This document shows, in pieces, positions 35,748-44,899 of a stretch of DNA of 64,000 bases; positions within the stretch are counted from its first letter, which is position 1, and every line of letters begins with the position of its first letter. The translations under genes were made by a program, and so were the position numbers. This DNA comes from Mercenaria mercenaria (taxonomy: Eukaryota; Mollusca; Bivalvia; Venerida; Veneridae): positions 83,927,001 through 83,991,000 of the forward strand of contig NC_069366.1 of NCBI RefSeq assembly GCF_021730395.1, read 5' to 3'. The notes under the pieces are model-generated. The model was not told the DNA's origin, did no database searches, and worked only from the letters and a program-made list of their open reading frames with translations.

Positions 35748-35872
35748 AGATTTGTGAATGCCTAATTAAATGTTTTAGTTAAAACATAAAGAAGGAACTA
35801 AAACATACAATATTACTTATTCTTGAAAACCAGACGGGGATTTCCGGTATCTTTACCGGTGCTGGAAAAGTC

Positions 35873-35901
35873 CATCTTACACCCCGGGGTGGTGTAAGAT
35901 G
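35873..35901. repeat. Perfect 11-bp-arm palindrome
   Basis: CATCTTACACC and GGTGTAAGATG flank the 7-bp spacer CCGGGGT. It lies 400 bp upstream of a longer hairpin element and may be the end of a decayed repeat. Confidence 0.8.
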
Positions 35902-36276
35902 ACTCTCGTGCTATAAATGACGTATAAGAACTACATATATGTAAAAGATTTGTGTAGTAATTTATATTCTATTTAAAAAACAGAATGAAAATTCAATACC
36001 TTGACAGTTCCTATTGGTTCCTGATAGTATATTTCTCGATTCAAATCACGTTATTTTATCAAAAATTCATAACGTTATGCTGCAACTGGTAAAACAAAAC
36101 CGAAACTAAACATTATTGTTTGTTTTGAAACGTCATGACGTTTTTCCTGTTTACGGACGTTGGTTTCCCGCGCTTTGTTTAAATACACTGCCATTAAGAA
36201 ATAGTTCTAAAAAAGAAAGCTGTTCAATTGATTTTATTTTTATTATTATTTCTTGTATGCAAGAAAAAGATTCTAC

Positions 36277-36410
36277 CACTGGTTATAGGTGCAGATGGAA
36301 ATATCCGGCTCTCGGGTAACTGTTTAGGCGGTAACTCGGCAGAGAGCCTCGTTACCGCCTGAACAGTTACCCTCGAGGCCGGATATTCCTATCTGCACCT
36401 ACAACCAGTG
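36277..36410. mobile_element. Foldback/MITE-like hairpin, copy 1
   Basis: Two ~58-bp arms (CACTGGTTATAGGTGCAGAT ... GGCGGTAAC and its inverted counterpart ending ACAACCAGTG), about 90% complementary around a 15-bp loop (TCGGCAGAGAGCCTC). A second copy is at 62,610-62,736 with the loop reversed. Confidence 0.85.
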
Positions 36411-36675
36411 AAATAATCTTATAATATCGAAGTTCAAAGGTTGCTGTAGGCGATGGAAAGTGATTTAAGCACACAACTGATAAAATCAGATACTGTTTTG
36501 TGCTTTATTTTGTCTCTGCACCAGGAGTTGGGTTTTTTCTTCGATTGTTCTATGTCTTGTCATAAAAAAGTTATTTTAATGTTTACATTTGACATAGACA
36601 ATTTTTTGATTGAATGTCGATTGATTGACGTGCTACATGTACCTACATACAGAATATAGAACTTTCTCTATTGTC

Positions 36676-36908
36676 TGACCGCCTCTGTTTTCGGGTGGTT
36701 AGAATCGCTGACTTAAAATCACTCGTAAGTATTCAATGATTAAGGGGCATGGGTTCAGTCCTTGCTACCGACCAGGTCTCTTTATGTAAGAAAGATGACA
36801 GCTTGTGTACTAGTACTTGATCTTTCCAGGAACGATTGTTGAATAAACTGCCCACCTGACATAACTGAAATAGTGTTTAAAATGGCGTAAAACCCATCAA
36901 ATCAAATT
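36676..36908 (+). mobile_element. tRNA-derived SINE with ATCAA tail
   Basis: The head has an A-box-like GTGGTTAGAATCGCTGACTT and box B GGGTTCAGTCC near 36,749. The body runs to GGCGTAAAACCCATCAAATC and a short ATCAAAT-type tail at 36,908. The layout and the GGCGTAAAACCC 3' end are those of a molluscan tRNA SINE that would borrow a LINE's 3' recognition. Confidence 0.65.
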
Positions 36909-37332
36909 AAGTCCCTCGGTTGTCTTTTCTCATATATATGATATGTAACAGGAGCTTCCGCATTCACCATTTTAATAGCTAGTTCCTCGTTTCAACTTTA
37001 CACACGTACCCGGTTAGTTATACACTCGTACCTCATTTAGTCTTTACACTAACTCCCCGTTTTGTTGAAACACACAATTCCACATTTCGTCTATACACAA
37101 ACACCCGGTTTGTTACACATTCACCTCAGTTGGTTTAAACACAAAATTCCCCGCTCTGAATGTGAAAAATCTCATTGCTTAACAATTGAAGATAGCTTTA
37201 ATCTAAAGCCTCGGATAATTTTAAGATCATAAGGATACGAGTTGATAGAAATATGATAACTGTAGCTACAGTAATAAAGAAGTTCCCAGTTGGTAGGTTT
37301 ATAGCTTACATCCCCGATTGGTTGCGTTTACA

Positions 37333-37334
<2 letters not shown>

Positions 37335-37364
<30 letters not shown>
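37335..37364. repeat. (TG)n microsatellite
   Basis: About 15 TG units. Confidence 0.95.
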
Positions 37365-37367
<3 letters not shown>

Positions 37368-37509
37368 TATAAATCGAGCAATATGATTGTCAACAATCAT
37401 AAATAATATGGTAGTTAAAATTGAGGCAGGTCTGTAATATATGTCTAATTTATTGAAACATCTATAAATTATTGTATTATGTCTATTCTTTTTCAAATTA
37501 TTACTTTTA

Positions 37510-38050
37510 TTTGATCTCGTAAATGACACTGGGTAGTGATCACCTACTGCATACTCATGTCACTAACATGTTTCCTTGTGGTATAGATGTGATCAATGAT
37601 TGACGAACTCTGTTTACCAATCCTTGTCGGAGTATCAATTAGCTGAGTAAGTTTAAATTTTAAAATAAATGATTCTCAACCCTTGTTATTGAATGTATAT
37701 ATTTTATTACTAGGGCTATATTTAATGTTGAAATCTCCGAGTGCATGTATTTTATAATTATTATGATCTGTTTTATTGAACTGGTACTCATACAAATCTG
37801 TCCATGTCTGAGTCGTTTTCGGAGGTCTGTATGCAAAGTTTAGCAATAATGGGTTGTTTCTGCATAAAGTGACTTGTATCCAAATGAAAGAAGTAGCCAT
37901 TAATTTTAATATGTAAATTGCAGTCAATTATTTTATCTGATCAGTCCTAATATATCTATTGGACATTGTTTTACAAAATACTGCCTAAGTTCGTCCAGTT
38001 TATAAAGGATAGGTTGTATAATATTATTTAGATTTACTACTTTTATAACA
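37510..38050 (-). mobile_element. LINE APE-type endonuclease fragment
   Basis: A minus-strand frame (37,676-37,927) holds LLNFAYRPPKTTQTWTDLYE and HALGDFNIKYS, the AYRPP and GDFN motifs of apurinic endonuclease domains. A downstream shifted frame continues LTQLIDTPTRIGKQSSSIID and HIYTT, the C-terminal SxxDHI region with the catalytic-Asp neighbourhood. A frameshift and flanking stops mark it as dead. It is oriented like the LINE C-terminal piece at 31.5 kb, but with no reverse transcriptase between them they need not be one insertion. Confidence 0.7.
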
Positions 38051-38054
38051 AAAC

Positions 38055-38655
38055 GTTTTTTTTATCAATACTACTATCATCACCTCTCGCATTTGCACAA
38101 TTATTTTCACGGGGAAAATGATTGCAAGCTGTATATCAGCATGGTGAATAGAGTTCAAATTATTGTTAAGTTGAAGCAGTAGTGTTTGAATGAAGTCGTT
38201 CAAACACTCAGAACTATTATTTTACAGTACTGTTTGAATTAGAACTCGTCGTTTCGTCGTTCTCAAGTATATCGATCCGACTGTGATATTGCTTCATGTA
38301 AATATAAGACTGTGAATAAATACATTTAGATGTGAATAAAGTAATAAAAACATAATAATTATTGTAAACAAATGTAATAATTGTGACCATTGAAATAATA
38401 GTAAAAAGTTATACATCATTCGATAAATATTTATTTATTATTTTTTTTCTAAACTGCGCATATATCGTTACCCTGTGTAATATCAGAAGTACATCTTACA
38501 TTATTACAGCTTGAGCACAACTGAGATAAATGTTCGTAAATGTCATTAGTTTTGACGCAGTAAGAGTGTTTGTCGTCTTTGTCCTATTGTTTCCGGTGCA
38601 ACATATATGTGACGGACGATTGTTGCCTCTCCATCCTGTTTTCTGTCGCATTTCT
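38055..38655. other. Unassigned AT-rich sequence
   Basis: It contains a GAATGAAGTCGTTCAAAC small palindrome near 38,190 and AAATAAT-rich stretches; no gene. Confidence 0.4.
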
Positions 38656-38660
38656 GGACT

Positions 38661-38987
38661 TTAATAGTCATAACGCGAGTTATTTTTGTCCCATGTGGGC
38701 CTACCACACTCACTGGTATGATTTTGCAGTGTACAAAATCCTAAGATTGGGTACAATATACACGTCGCAGCTGATTTTCCCCGGGTATCTCGAGGTTGAC
38801 TCATGCTTCCTGGGGGACGCTGGTATTGTTTGCACCGCCTACTCTGGTACTGGTGCATGGTTTGGTTGCTATGCATAGGTTGATTCTGTCGTAGGTTACG
38901 GGTCTGTTCTCCTAGCATTACGTCTGAGTGACGGGTTTAGTGATAAGGTTTATCTTTACCTCCATATTGATGCTTCCTCGTAGCCAT
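38661..38987 (-). pseudogene. Unidentified Gln/Asn/Arg-rich coding remnant
   Basis: The minus-strand frame starts at 38,987 (MATRKHQYGGKDKPYH), has one in-frame stop near 38,938, then continues MLGEQTRNLRQNQPMHSNQT to a stop at 38,661. The polar, Gln/Arg-rich composition, a HTSECGRP segment and a GC content above the surroundings suggest decayed protein-coding DNA, perhaps an element's structural protein, but I recognise no family. The opposite strand is also open (38,570-38,878) and is probably a shadow. Confidence 0.3.
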
Positions 38988-38989
38988 AT

Positions 38990-40050
38990 GTATGTCGTTG
39001 CATTGCTGGCGGCTTTTTAGTAATGTTTACTTACTTGTTGATGATTTTAATGAGAGCGCTTATACCATTCCGACTTAAGTGGATGTGATCAGAACTCATA
39101 TTCTCCAACAACCGAGTCATCACCGTAAACGAACTGGCTATGCTAACTACTGGCTGGAATGAATGAATCTCTTTTAAGATTATCTTGATTACAAGGCCAT
39201 CTTAAACATCTTAATCACTACACTGCTGTCTTGTTTAATTTTAAACAACCACACATTACAGAAGTCAAGAACATGTTGCTTCGTCTTCCACGGTACGGTA
39301 AATAATTAAGACTTGTACAAAATATCATGTTTTTTCAATGATATGGGTTGGAAGCATGACTAGACCGGTAATATAGTAATAAGAAAATATAATATTTGAG
39401 TTATGTTTGTGAGCGGTTATGGATCCTTTTGTATGCTACTGTGAATTCCAGACTGTATATGTAGCTTGTATATAGCTAAATGTTGCTCATGTTATGTTAG
39501 GCTCAGGCACTGATAACTGATGGCATGAGTTCAATACATTTTAAAATAAATATGGTCATAGTACTTGAGAATATTTATGATGAAAGAGAATCGAAGCGAC
39601 AGATAAACAGCCAGTTTGGTTTAGAACAGAACAGAAAAAGTATGGTGATTCGGAATACCTCATATTTAATTATTTTTCTTGAGTATAAACGTTTTTTATA
39701 AGATATATTTGACAAGTTAGTGTGATAGGTATATAATGTATTTCACGTTCAATTACTTTTTATTTGCGGAAAATCATCTGAAAATATAGTGAGATGTTGA
39801 CGGCAAAGCTTTATTACATTAGTGTATTTTATGTAATGGCTTTAAAAACCATATGATATGAACATGTAATGAACGGCTTTAAAATGTTTATTATCAAATG
39901 CACATGAGCAACAACATAACAAATGCCAAAAGGTTTACTTCAAGTAACAAATTCTCACCAGAATGTAAGTACAGATTATGTAGCGTAACTGGTAATTTTG
40001 CAATTCCCACTTAATCATTTACTCCCGCATTAAGCTAGAATACACATTTT
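38990..40050. other. Unassigned sequence upstream of the intact gene
   Basis: No gene recognised; it is the upstream flank of the promoter at 40,055. Confidence 0.5.
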
Positions 40051-40069
40051 ACCTGCGCAGTGCAGACGT

Positions 40070-40079
40070 ATTACGTAAT
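40070..40079. promoter_or_regulatory. PAR-bZIP/C-EBP-like palindrome
   Basis: ATTACGTAAT is a perfect 10-bp palindrome matching the NFIL3/HLF/C-EBP core TTACGTAA. It is absent from the dead paralogue. Confidence 0.5.
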
Positions 40080-40083
40080 CGGT

Positions 40084-40096
40084 AGTTTCGGTTTCC
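40084..40096. promoter_or_regulatory. ISRE/IRF-like element
   Basis: AGTTTCGGTTTCC fits the AGTTTCNNTTTC core of interferon-stimulated response elements bound by IRF factors, which molluscs possess. It sits 53 bp before the splice donor. The aligned bases in the dead copy do not match. Confidence 0.45.
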
Positions 40097-40239
40097 ACAA
40101 AATCATTTACTTTCTCGTCTAACAAAAAGAAACTACTTGAAATTCAAAGGTAAGATTTAATAAACATTTATTTTCAAAATACGATTAGTTCGAGTAAAAG
40201 ATAACTGTTTGTTTAAATTAACAATCATAAATGGAAGCG

Positions 40240-40395
40240 CTGGTCTAGTCTAGTCTAGTTTTCAAGGTGTGTCGGCCTCCCAACCCAGGGAAGGTTTGTT
40301 CGTGGTCCACTGGGGTCACAACTATGACTTCTCATATGACACCAGTACTCGAGAGTGGTTCAAAAAGCTTTAAGCTTTCATCACAATCGAGCTAA
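40240..40395. repeat. Dispersed repeat in the intron (GGTCCACTGGGGTCACAAC type)
   Basis: It opens with (TCTAG)n, then GGTGTGTCGGCCTCCCAACC and GGTCCACTGGGGTCACAACT, and ends near GCTTTCATCACAATCGAGCT. I recall this as a bivalve interspersed repeat; it is a single copy here, so the class is unknown. Confidence 0.45.
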
Positions 40396-41300
40396 TTAAA
40401 GAAGTATAATCTAAGCTAACATTCAAGTATGTGTGTAATTTAAACAAATTTTATTGTCAATATATACACATATAATTAGATAAATACATCATTTGTGCAT
40501 ATAATAGGCAAAATGTCGCAAGACACAATTATAGCTCGTAATTATGACGACTTTGATGGTGAAGATCCCTATCAGATCCCTCTCTGTGAAAAATGAGAGA
40601 AACAGAGATCCCTCTCTGTTCGCGCACAGGACACTCTCTGTGCTAAACAATGAACTCCAACGTCAGTCAGCTCGGAAAATCAAATGTTTTGTCCTAACAT
40701 TTTTGTGCATAAAAACATATGGCCCACGGAATGACGTAGCTATATACCATTGCTTTTTTATCGTTACATTTGTTTTATTAGTTCACACAAGTCCAAACGA
40801 AGATGTAATGTAGACGGAGGGTACTGGCTTGGATGAACATAGTGCGATGTTTATGAAACTTAAATACGACTTTCTTAAATATAGCAAATATCTGGTACCT
40901 TAGATGTGAAGTCGTTGATCCCACCTTACTTGTAAACACACTTTATATAGATATTTTCATCATGTTTCCTTAAAAACTCTCTACTTTCGATTTCGTTGAT
41001 GCACGGGATCCCTCTCAGTCAGTGCAATTTTGCCTCACAGGATCCCTCTTGACTCTCTGCACCCGGCACGGGAACCCCCTTCAACAAAAGTTTCTATCGG
41101 CACCCTCAACTTCAGTGTTAGAATTTTGAAATGGTATTCTTATTGAAAACAACATCTGTTTCAAAGGGTATAGATCATGGTGTTTTTACTTTTCTTAATA
41201 TGTTTTTAAATTGAAAATAAATCAGCAATTTCACATAACATTCATATTCAAATTTTATTATCAAATTTACTGATACCTACGGAAGAGCATTAGTGCCAGG
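40396..41300. other. Intronic sequence with repeated ATCCCTCT motifs
   Basis: GATCCCTCTC(T/A) motifs occur at about 40,577, 40,607, 41,009 and 41,041. A 26-aa frame begins at 40,513 (MSQDTIIARNYDDFDGEDPY), without splice sites or homologues that I can see. No gene is called. Confidence 0.4.
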
Positions 41301-41315
41301 TGTATGTCATTTATT

Positions 41316-41572
41316 AACTCGAAATTTCTAGTTACTAACTCGAAATTTCGAGTTATTAAGTTGAAATTTCGAGTTACTAAGTCGAAATTTCGAGTTACTT
41401 ATCTCGAAATTTCGAGTTATTAAGTCGAAATTTCGAGTTACTATGTTGAGATTTCGAGTTATTAAGTCGAAATTTCGAGTTACTATGTTGAGATTTCGGG
41501 TTATTAAGTCGAAATTTCGAGTTACTATCGCGAAATTTCGAGTTACTTATCTTGAAATTTCGAGTTACTAAC
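41316..41572. repeat. Palindromic 21-bp minisatellite
   Basis: About twelve units of a 21-22-bp repeat close to CGAAATTTCGAGTTACTAAGT. Each unit contains the palindrome TCGAAATTTCGA, so the array can fold at many positions. It lies in the intron of the intact LRAT-like gene. Related CGAAAACTTTTCG-like and CGAGTTATCGTA sequence occurs in the small inverted-repeat element at 48,989. Confidence 0.9.
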
Positions 41573-41599
41573 TACAATTGTTTACGTTGATATATAGGT

Positions 41600-42060
41600 C
41601 CTGGCCAAGATTAGGTACCTGGTGTAGTCATAGGGAAGCACCTACAAGGTCATATGGCAGCGTTTGTTCATAGAAAATATCTCTATTTAAACAATATTTC
41701 TTTATTTATTGATTGTGTTGGGTGTAACGTCGCACCGACACAGGCGACTTCTCAGCTTTTATGTTGGAGGAAGACCTCAGGTGTTTAAACCATGCTTAAG
41801 TCTGGAAGGTTTCCGACCTAGTTTGAGCCCATATGTCAATGAAATATAGACATACCTAAATGAAAGCGTAATTATGAGACTAACCAAGATTTGGTACCTT
41901 GACAGACCTTAATTTTGAGGAGAGGTCATAGAAGGTGACCGGGAAGAATTCAAACTTAGAATATTTCACTATTTTGACCATGTCTGGAAGATTTTCGACC
42001 TAGTTTGAGCCCCTAACACATGAATATATCATACATGTAAATGAGAGTATATTTGAGTAC
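41600..42060. repeat. Two-unit diverged tandem repeat with a nested SINE piece
   Basis: AAGATTAGGTACCT (41,610) and AAGATTTGGTACCT (41,886), followed in each unit by GTCTGGAAGGTTTCCGACCT (41,802) versus GTCTGGAAGATTTTCGACCT (41,982) and TAGTTTGAGCCC. Unit 1 is longer because ~85 bp of SINE sequence sits within it. Confidence 0.65.
41705..41790 (+). mobile_element. SINE fragment (GTTGGGTGTAACGTCGCACC type)
   Basis: GTTGGGTGTAACGTCGCACC then GACAC, followed by GGAGGAAGACCTCAGGTG. The GAGGAAGACC motif is shared with the SINE remnants at 46,080 and 48,738 (the latter in divergent form), indicating one family. It has no tRNA head and is truncated. Confidence 0.5.
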
Positions 42061-42424
42061 CAATAGCAGGGCGACTTTTTTCCCTTCGACAGAATCAGTT
42101 TGGCAAAGATTTTGATAACTGACTCGCTTACCTAGCTTTCTATGCCTGAGTTTATGCACTTTGTTTGAGAAAATCCTTCCTGTATTAAGAGATTTATGTG
42201 CTAAAAACCTGCCTGAAGCGGTGACTCAGTTACTATTGTTGTTGTCTGCTGTCGATTGTACCCAAAAGCCACGTAGGTTCTCCCACCATGGATAGGTTAT
42301 ATGAAAAGTTCCTACGTGATAAGAGTTTTACGTTGTTTTTCTACCAAATATATCAGATATTTAAGATGCCTGTCACATAATTTCTGGTATACATACATTG
42401 TAGAACTATTTTTTTAATGAATAT

Positions 42425-42640
42425 TCTTACAAAATCTGATGTTAACATCAATCATTTACACATAGCTGGCTGTAAATCTCAAAACAGTGTTATCGCACGT
42501 GACAAGTTAACTTCTTTGGAACACTGTTTGGGTTAACAGTGCGTGTGTGAATTATTATTGAACAGCTTAAATTGGCAATAGATATTTTTGTCATTAATTG
42601 CCCCAAGACGTAATCTGACTGTACTCCTTCACCGTTTTTT
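42425..42640 (+). repeat. Intron block paralogous to 22,736-22,930
   Basis: It carries AAATCTGATGTTAACATCAA, GTTATCGCACGTGACAAGTT and TTTTTGTCATTAATTGCCCC in the order found in the dead copy. Homology resumes around 42,735 (TTTTGCGTTATACTCT) and runs to the coding exon. Confidence 0.7.
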
Positions 42641-42979
42641 ATTTTGGTTCTCATTGTCTACATTTTTACCTTGTTATGTGTCTGAGTGTGAATATATCGT
42701 GTACTATACTAGTACACTGTTGAAGACTGTACAAGAATTTTGCGTTATACTCTCAGATACTTCATTTTGAAGAAAAAGTACCGTTTCATCTGTACGGTAA
42801 ACTGTATTTTCTTTCAAACAGGCTTTTTACATGTAATTATTGTTTTCTTCTTCAAACTTAAAATAAAAATGTTAGGACTTATAATATATATGTACAAGAA
42901 GAACATACAAGGAGAAAATAACAAATGATTAAATATATCTGATTTCCTTATAATTTGCTATTTCATTGTAGGAGCATAA

Positions 42980-43510
42980 ATGGCTAGTGGCGGTAAAGCT
43001 AAATTAGGGGATGATTGGACATACAAGATTTACTTCGACCCAGAGGCTAATGAAGACACGGGTAAAAGCTATTTCATCGAAGATGACGAACTTATTGAAA
43101 AACTGACAAAACTTGTAGACACAGATGAAAACATAGAAATGCTGTATGCCTATAAACATCCCCTTACTGAAATACAGCTGACTGATTTCTTTCTACATCA
43201 TATGTTCATAGTATTTGAAACACATAATTGGTGGTGGTCTATTGAAAAGAACTCGTCGGGAATTACAATCCAAAGAAGCAAAATCTTCAACGCTGTGCGA
43301 AATAGGTACAGACAATCGAATCGGGTGTCTGGAATTAAGAAGGTCAAGTCTGACAAAGGGAGACTGAGCGTTTTTGATTTGATAAACTGGCTGTATAAAG
43401 AGAATGAGCTGAACAAAGAGTATAACTTTCTCCATAGTAATTGTCAGCAGTTTGCAAAAGCTGTGTTTGATCATGTCGCAAAACGGGAGTACTTGCAAAT
43501 AGCTACCTAA
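42980..43510 (+). CDS. LRAT/NlpC-P60-like protein, intact host gene (176 aa)
   Basis: Single coding exon behind a clean 3' splice site (TTTCATTGTAG|GAGCATAA ATGG, Kozak-like), with an untranslated first exon proposed at 40.1 kb. The protein starts MASGGKAKLGDDWTYKIYFD. An acidic helical stretch (residues 33-53) is followed by LTDFFLHHMFIVFETHNWWW (67-86; candidate catalytic His73/His74), SIEKNSSGITIQRSK (87-101), a Lys/Arg-rich segment and SNCQQFAKAVFDHV (153-166; candidate nucleophile Cys155). His on an early strand and Cys in an NCxxFA motif late in the chain is the circularly permuted papain-like layout of LRAT-type NlpC/P60 proteins, which act as acyltransferases, thioesterases or peptidases. 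There is no signal peptide or membrane anchor, so it is probably cytosolic. The substrate is unknown. A dead paralogue and an exon fragment lie nearby. Confidence 0.8.
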   Translation: MASGGKAKLGDDWTYKIYFDPEANEDTGKSYFIEDDELIEKLTKLVDTDENIEMLYAYKHPLTEIQLTDFFLHHMFIVFETHNWWWSIEKNSSGITIQRSKIFNAVRNRYRQSNRVSGIKKVKSDKGRLSVFDLINWLYKENELNKEYNFLHSNCQQFAKAVFDHVAKREYLQIAT

Positions 43511-43994
43511 ATGGTATAGTTAAGCATAAGAAAAGCATAGGTAGATGGTAAAACCATACGAATAATATTATGTTAGAGTTATATACTGCTTGAATTTCTA
43601 ATGCCCCCACGACGTTTTGGCATACCTTTCATATTTCAAATATTACATTTATGAGATTTCCCACACATTAAGACATATATGTTGATATAAATACTTGCAA
43701 TTTCAACACAAACGAGTAATGCAATAATATCATTTTATTACGATCTCTACCAATTTTAAGAAATATTACAAAATACACACGACTGATTTGCTTATATCAT
43801 ATATGAGGATACAAAGACTTACAATGATATATGTTTTAGTATCAAACCAAATTTAAATTTGTGTCTAAGATATGACAAGATATAGAACAGTTTGTTTTTT
43901 TTATGAGTTTTTTGCCGTCTAACGAAATTAACTCGTTTTTTTAATTCGAGACATTTTTTATGTTTAAAAGGTCATAAAATAAATAGAATGATTT

Positions 43995-44175
43995 ACTTTA
44001 TACTCTTCAGTGACAAGTACACGGGTAAAAGTTATTTCATCGAAGATGAAGAACTTATTAAAGAGCTGACAGAACTCGTAGATAAAGATGAAAACAGAAA
44101 TGGTGTATGCCTTTAAACATCCCCTTACTAAAATACAGCTGACTGATTTCTTTCTACATCATATGTTCATTTCTC
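43995..44175 (+). pseudogene. Third LRAT-like exon fragment
   Basis: It matches residues ~27-77 of the intact protein (TGKSYFIEDEELIKELTELV, then after a frameshift KHPLTKIQLTDFFLHHMF) and ends abruptly at that point. The flanking stretches 43,900-43,960 (GTTTTTTGCCGTCTAACGAA) and 44,178-44,235 (GTTTTCTTGCCTTATAACGA) resemble each other, so the fragment is embedded between two related segments. It has no N-terminal region or catalytic Cys. Confidence 0.75.
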
Positions 44176-44235
44176 ATAGTTTTCTTGCCTTATAACGACA
44201 TCCGTTCGTTTGTAAATTCGACACATTGTACTTGT

Positions 44236-44695
44236 AAAAGAAAATGAAATATATGAAAATTAATGATATCATCTAATTTTGTTTGAAATTTCACAAAATT
44301 TATATCATTTTTACACTTTTTTTTCAAATTTAGATGCAGTTAGAATTTATGCCTTGCAGCAAGTTCAAGTATCACATTTGAACATTGTGTACGCGTATAA
44401 TGCGTTGTGTTTCAATTATTTTCCTGACATTTCTTATTGTGCGCTTGAGTATTCATGCTCAACAAATTCTGACCGATTTAATTAGAGATTGTGATTCCCA
44501 TACAACAAGGACATCACTACTTTTAACAATTGTCTTATTGCAGGTTTTATTTTAAGATGAGCGAGACTATTTTTAGTCTTTATTTTTAAAAAAAAAATCG
44601 GTTGGATATATGATCGTATTACATGTTTTACCAATAGTCTCTTATAGTTTTTTTTTTTAAGTTACTATCTATAGCTGTATAATTCATCCAAATGC
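44236..44695. other. Unassigned AT-rich sequence
   Basis: Nothing supported. Confidence 0.4.
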
Positions 44696-44892
44696 TTAAC
44701 CTTTACCCTGCTAAATTTCTAAGATGGACTGGTTCATCTTTCAATTCGGGCAGTACCATTTATTATTTCAAGGGGTGTTTACTGAAAATTTACTGACTGA
44801 ATAGCGAACAGTGCAGACCATGATGATCCTGGTCTGCACTGGTTGCAAAGGCAGAATCACTTGCTGGCAGCAGGCAGCAGGCAAAAGGTTAA
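44696..44892. mobile_element. 197-bp MITE-like element (TTAACCTTT ends)
   Basis: The left end TTAACCTTTACCCTGCT and the inverted right end TTAACCTTTTGCCTGCT form ~17-bp terminal inverted repeats. The inside includes AATAGCGAACAGTGCAGACC and CTGGTCTGCACTGGTTGCAA, with GGCAGCA repeated next to the right end. The internal GCAGACC...GGTCTGC forms a hairpin. I recall it as a bivalve interspersed family. A TTAA flank/target is possible. Confidence 0.7.
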
Positions 44893-44899
44893 AGTAGAT

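Larger units (their letters stand above)
40055..40149 (+). promoter_or_regulatory. Promoter and non-coding first exon of the intact LRAT-like gene
   Basis: The block is paralogous over 95 ungapped bp to 17,296-17,390 and ends CAAAG|GTAAGA, a strong splice donor after 40,149. The next exon would be the one at 42,971 that opens GAGCATAAATGG, giving a 2.8-kb intron. Which bases are promoter and which are exon cannot be told from sequence. A bZIP palindrome and an ISRE-like element lie in its 5' half. No start codon in it could read into the coding exon, so it is taken as untranslated. Confidence 0.6.

Noticed and set aside
40513-40593. Short frame MSQDTIIARNYDDFDGEDPY and onward, as a possible first coding exon
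   Set aside because: No splice donor at its end and no counterpart in the paralogous intron.
41316-41572. Possible CRISPR-like array
   Set aside because: Direct repeats are contiguous with no spacers, and the host is a metazoan; it is a minisatellite.
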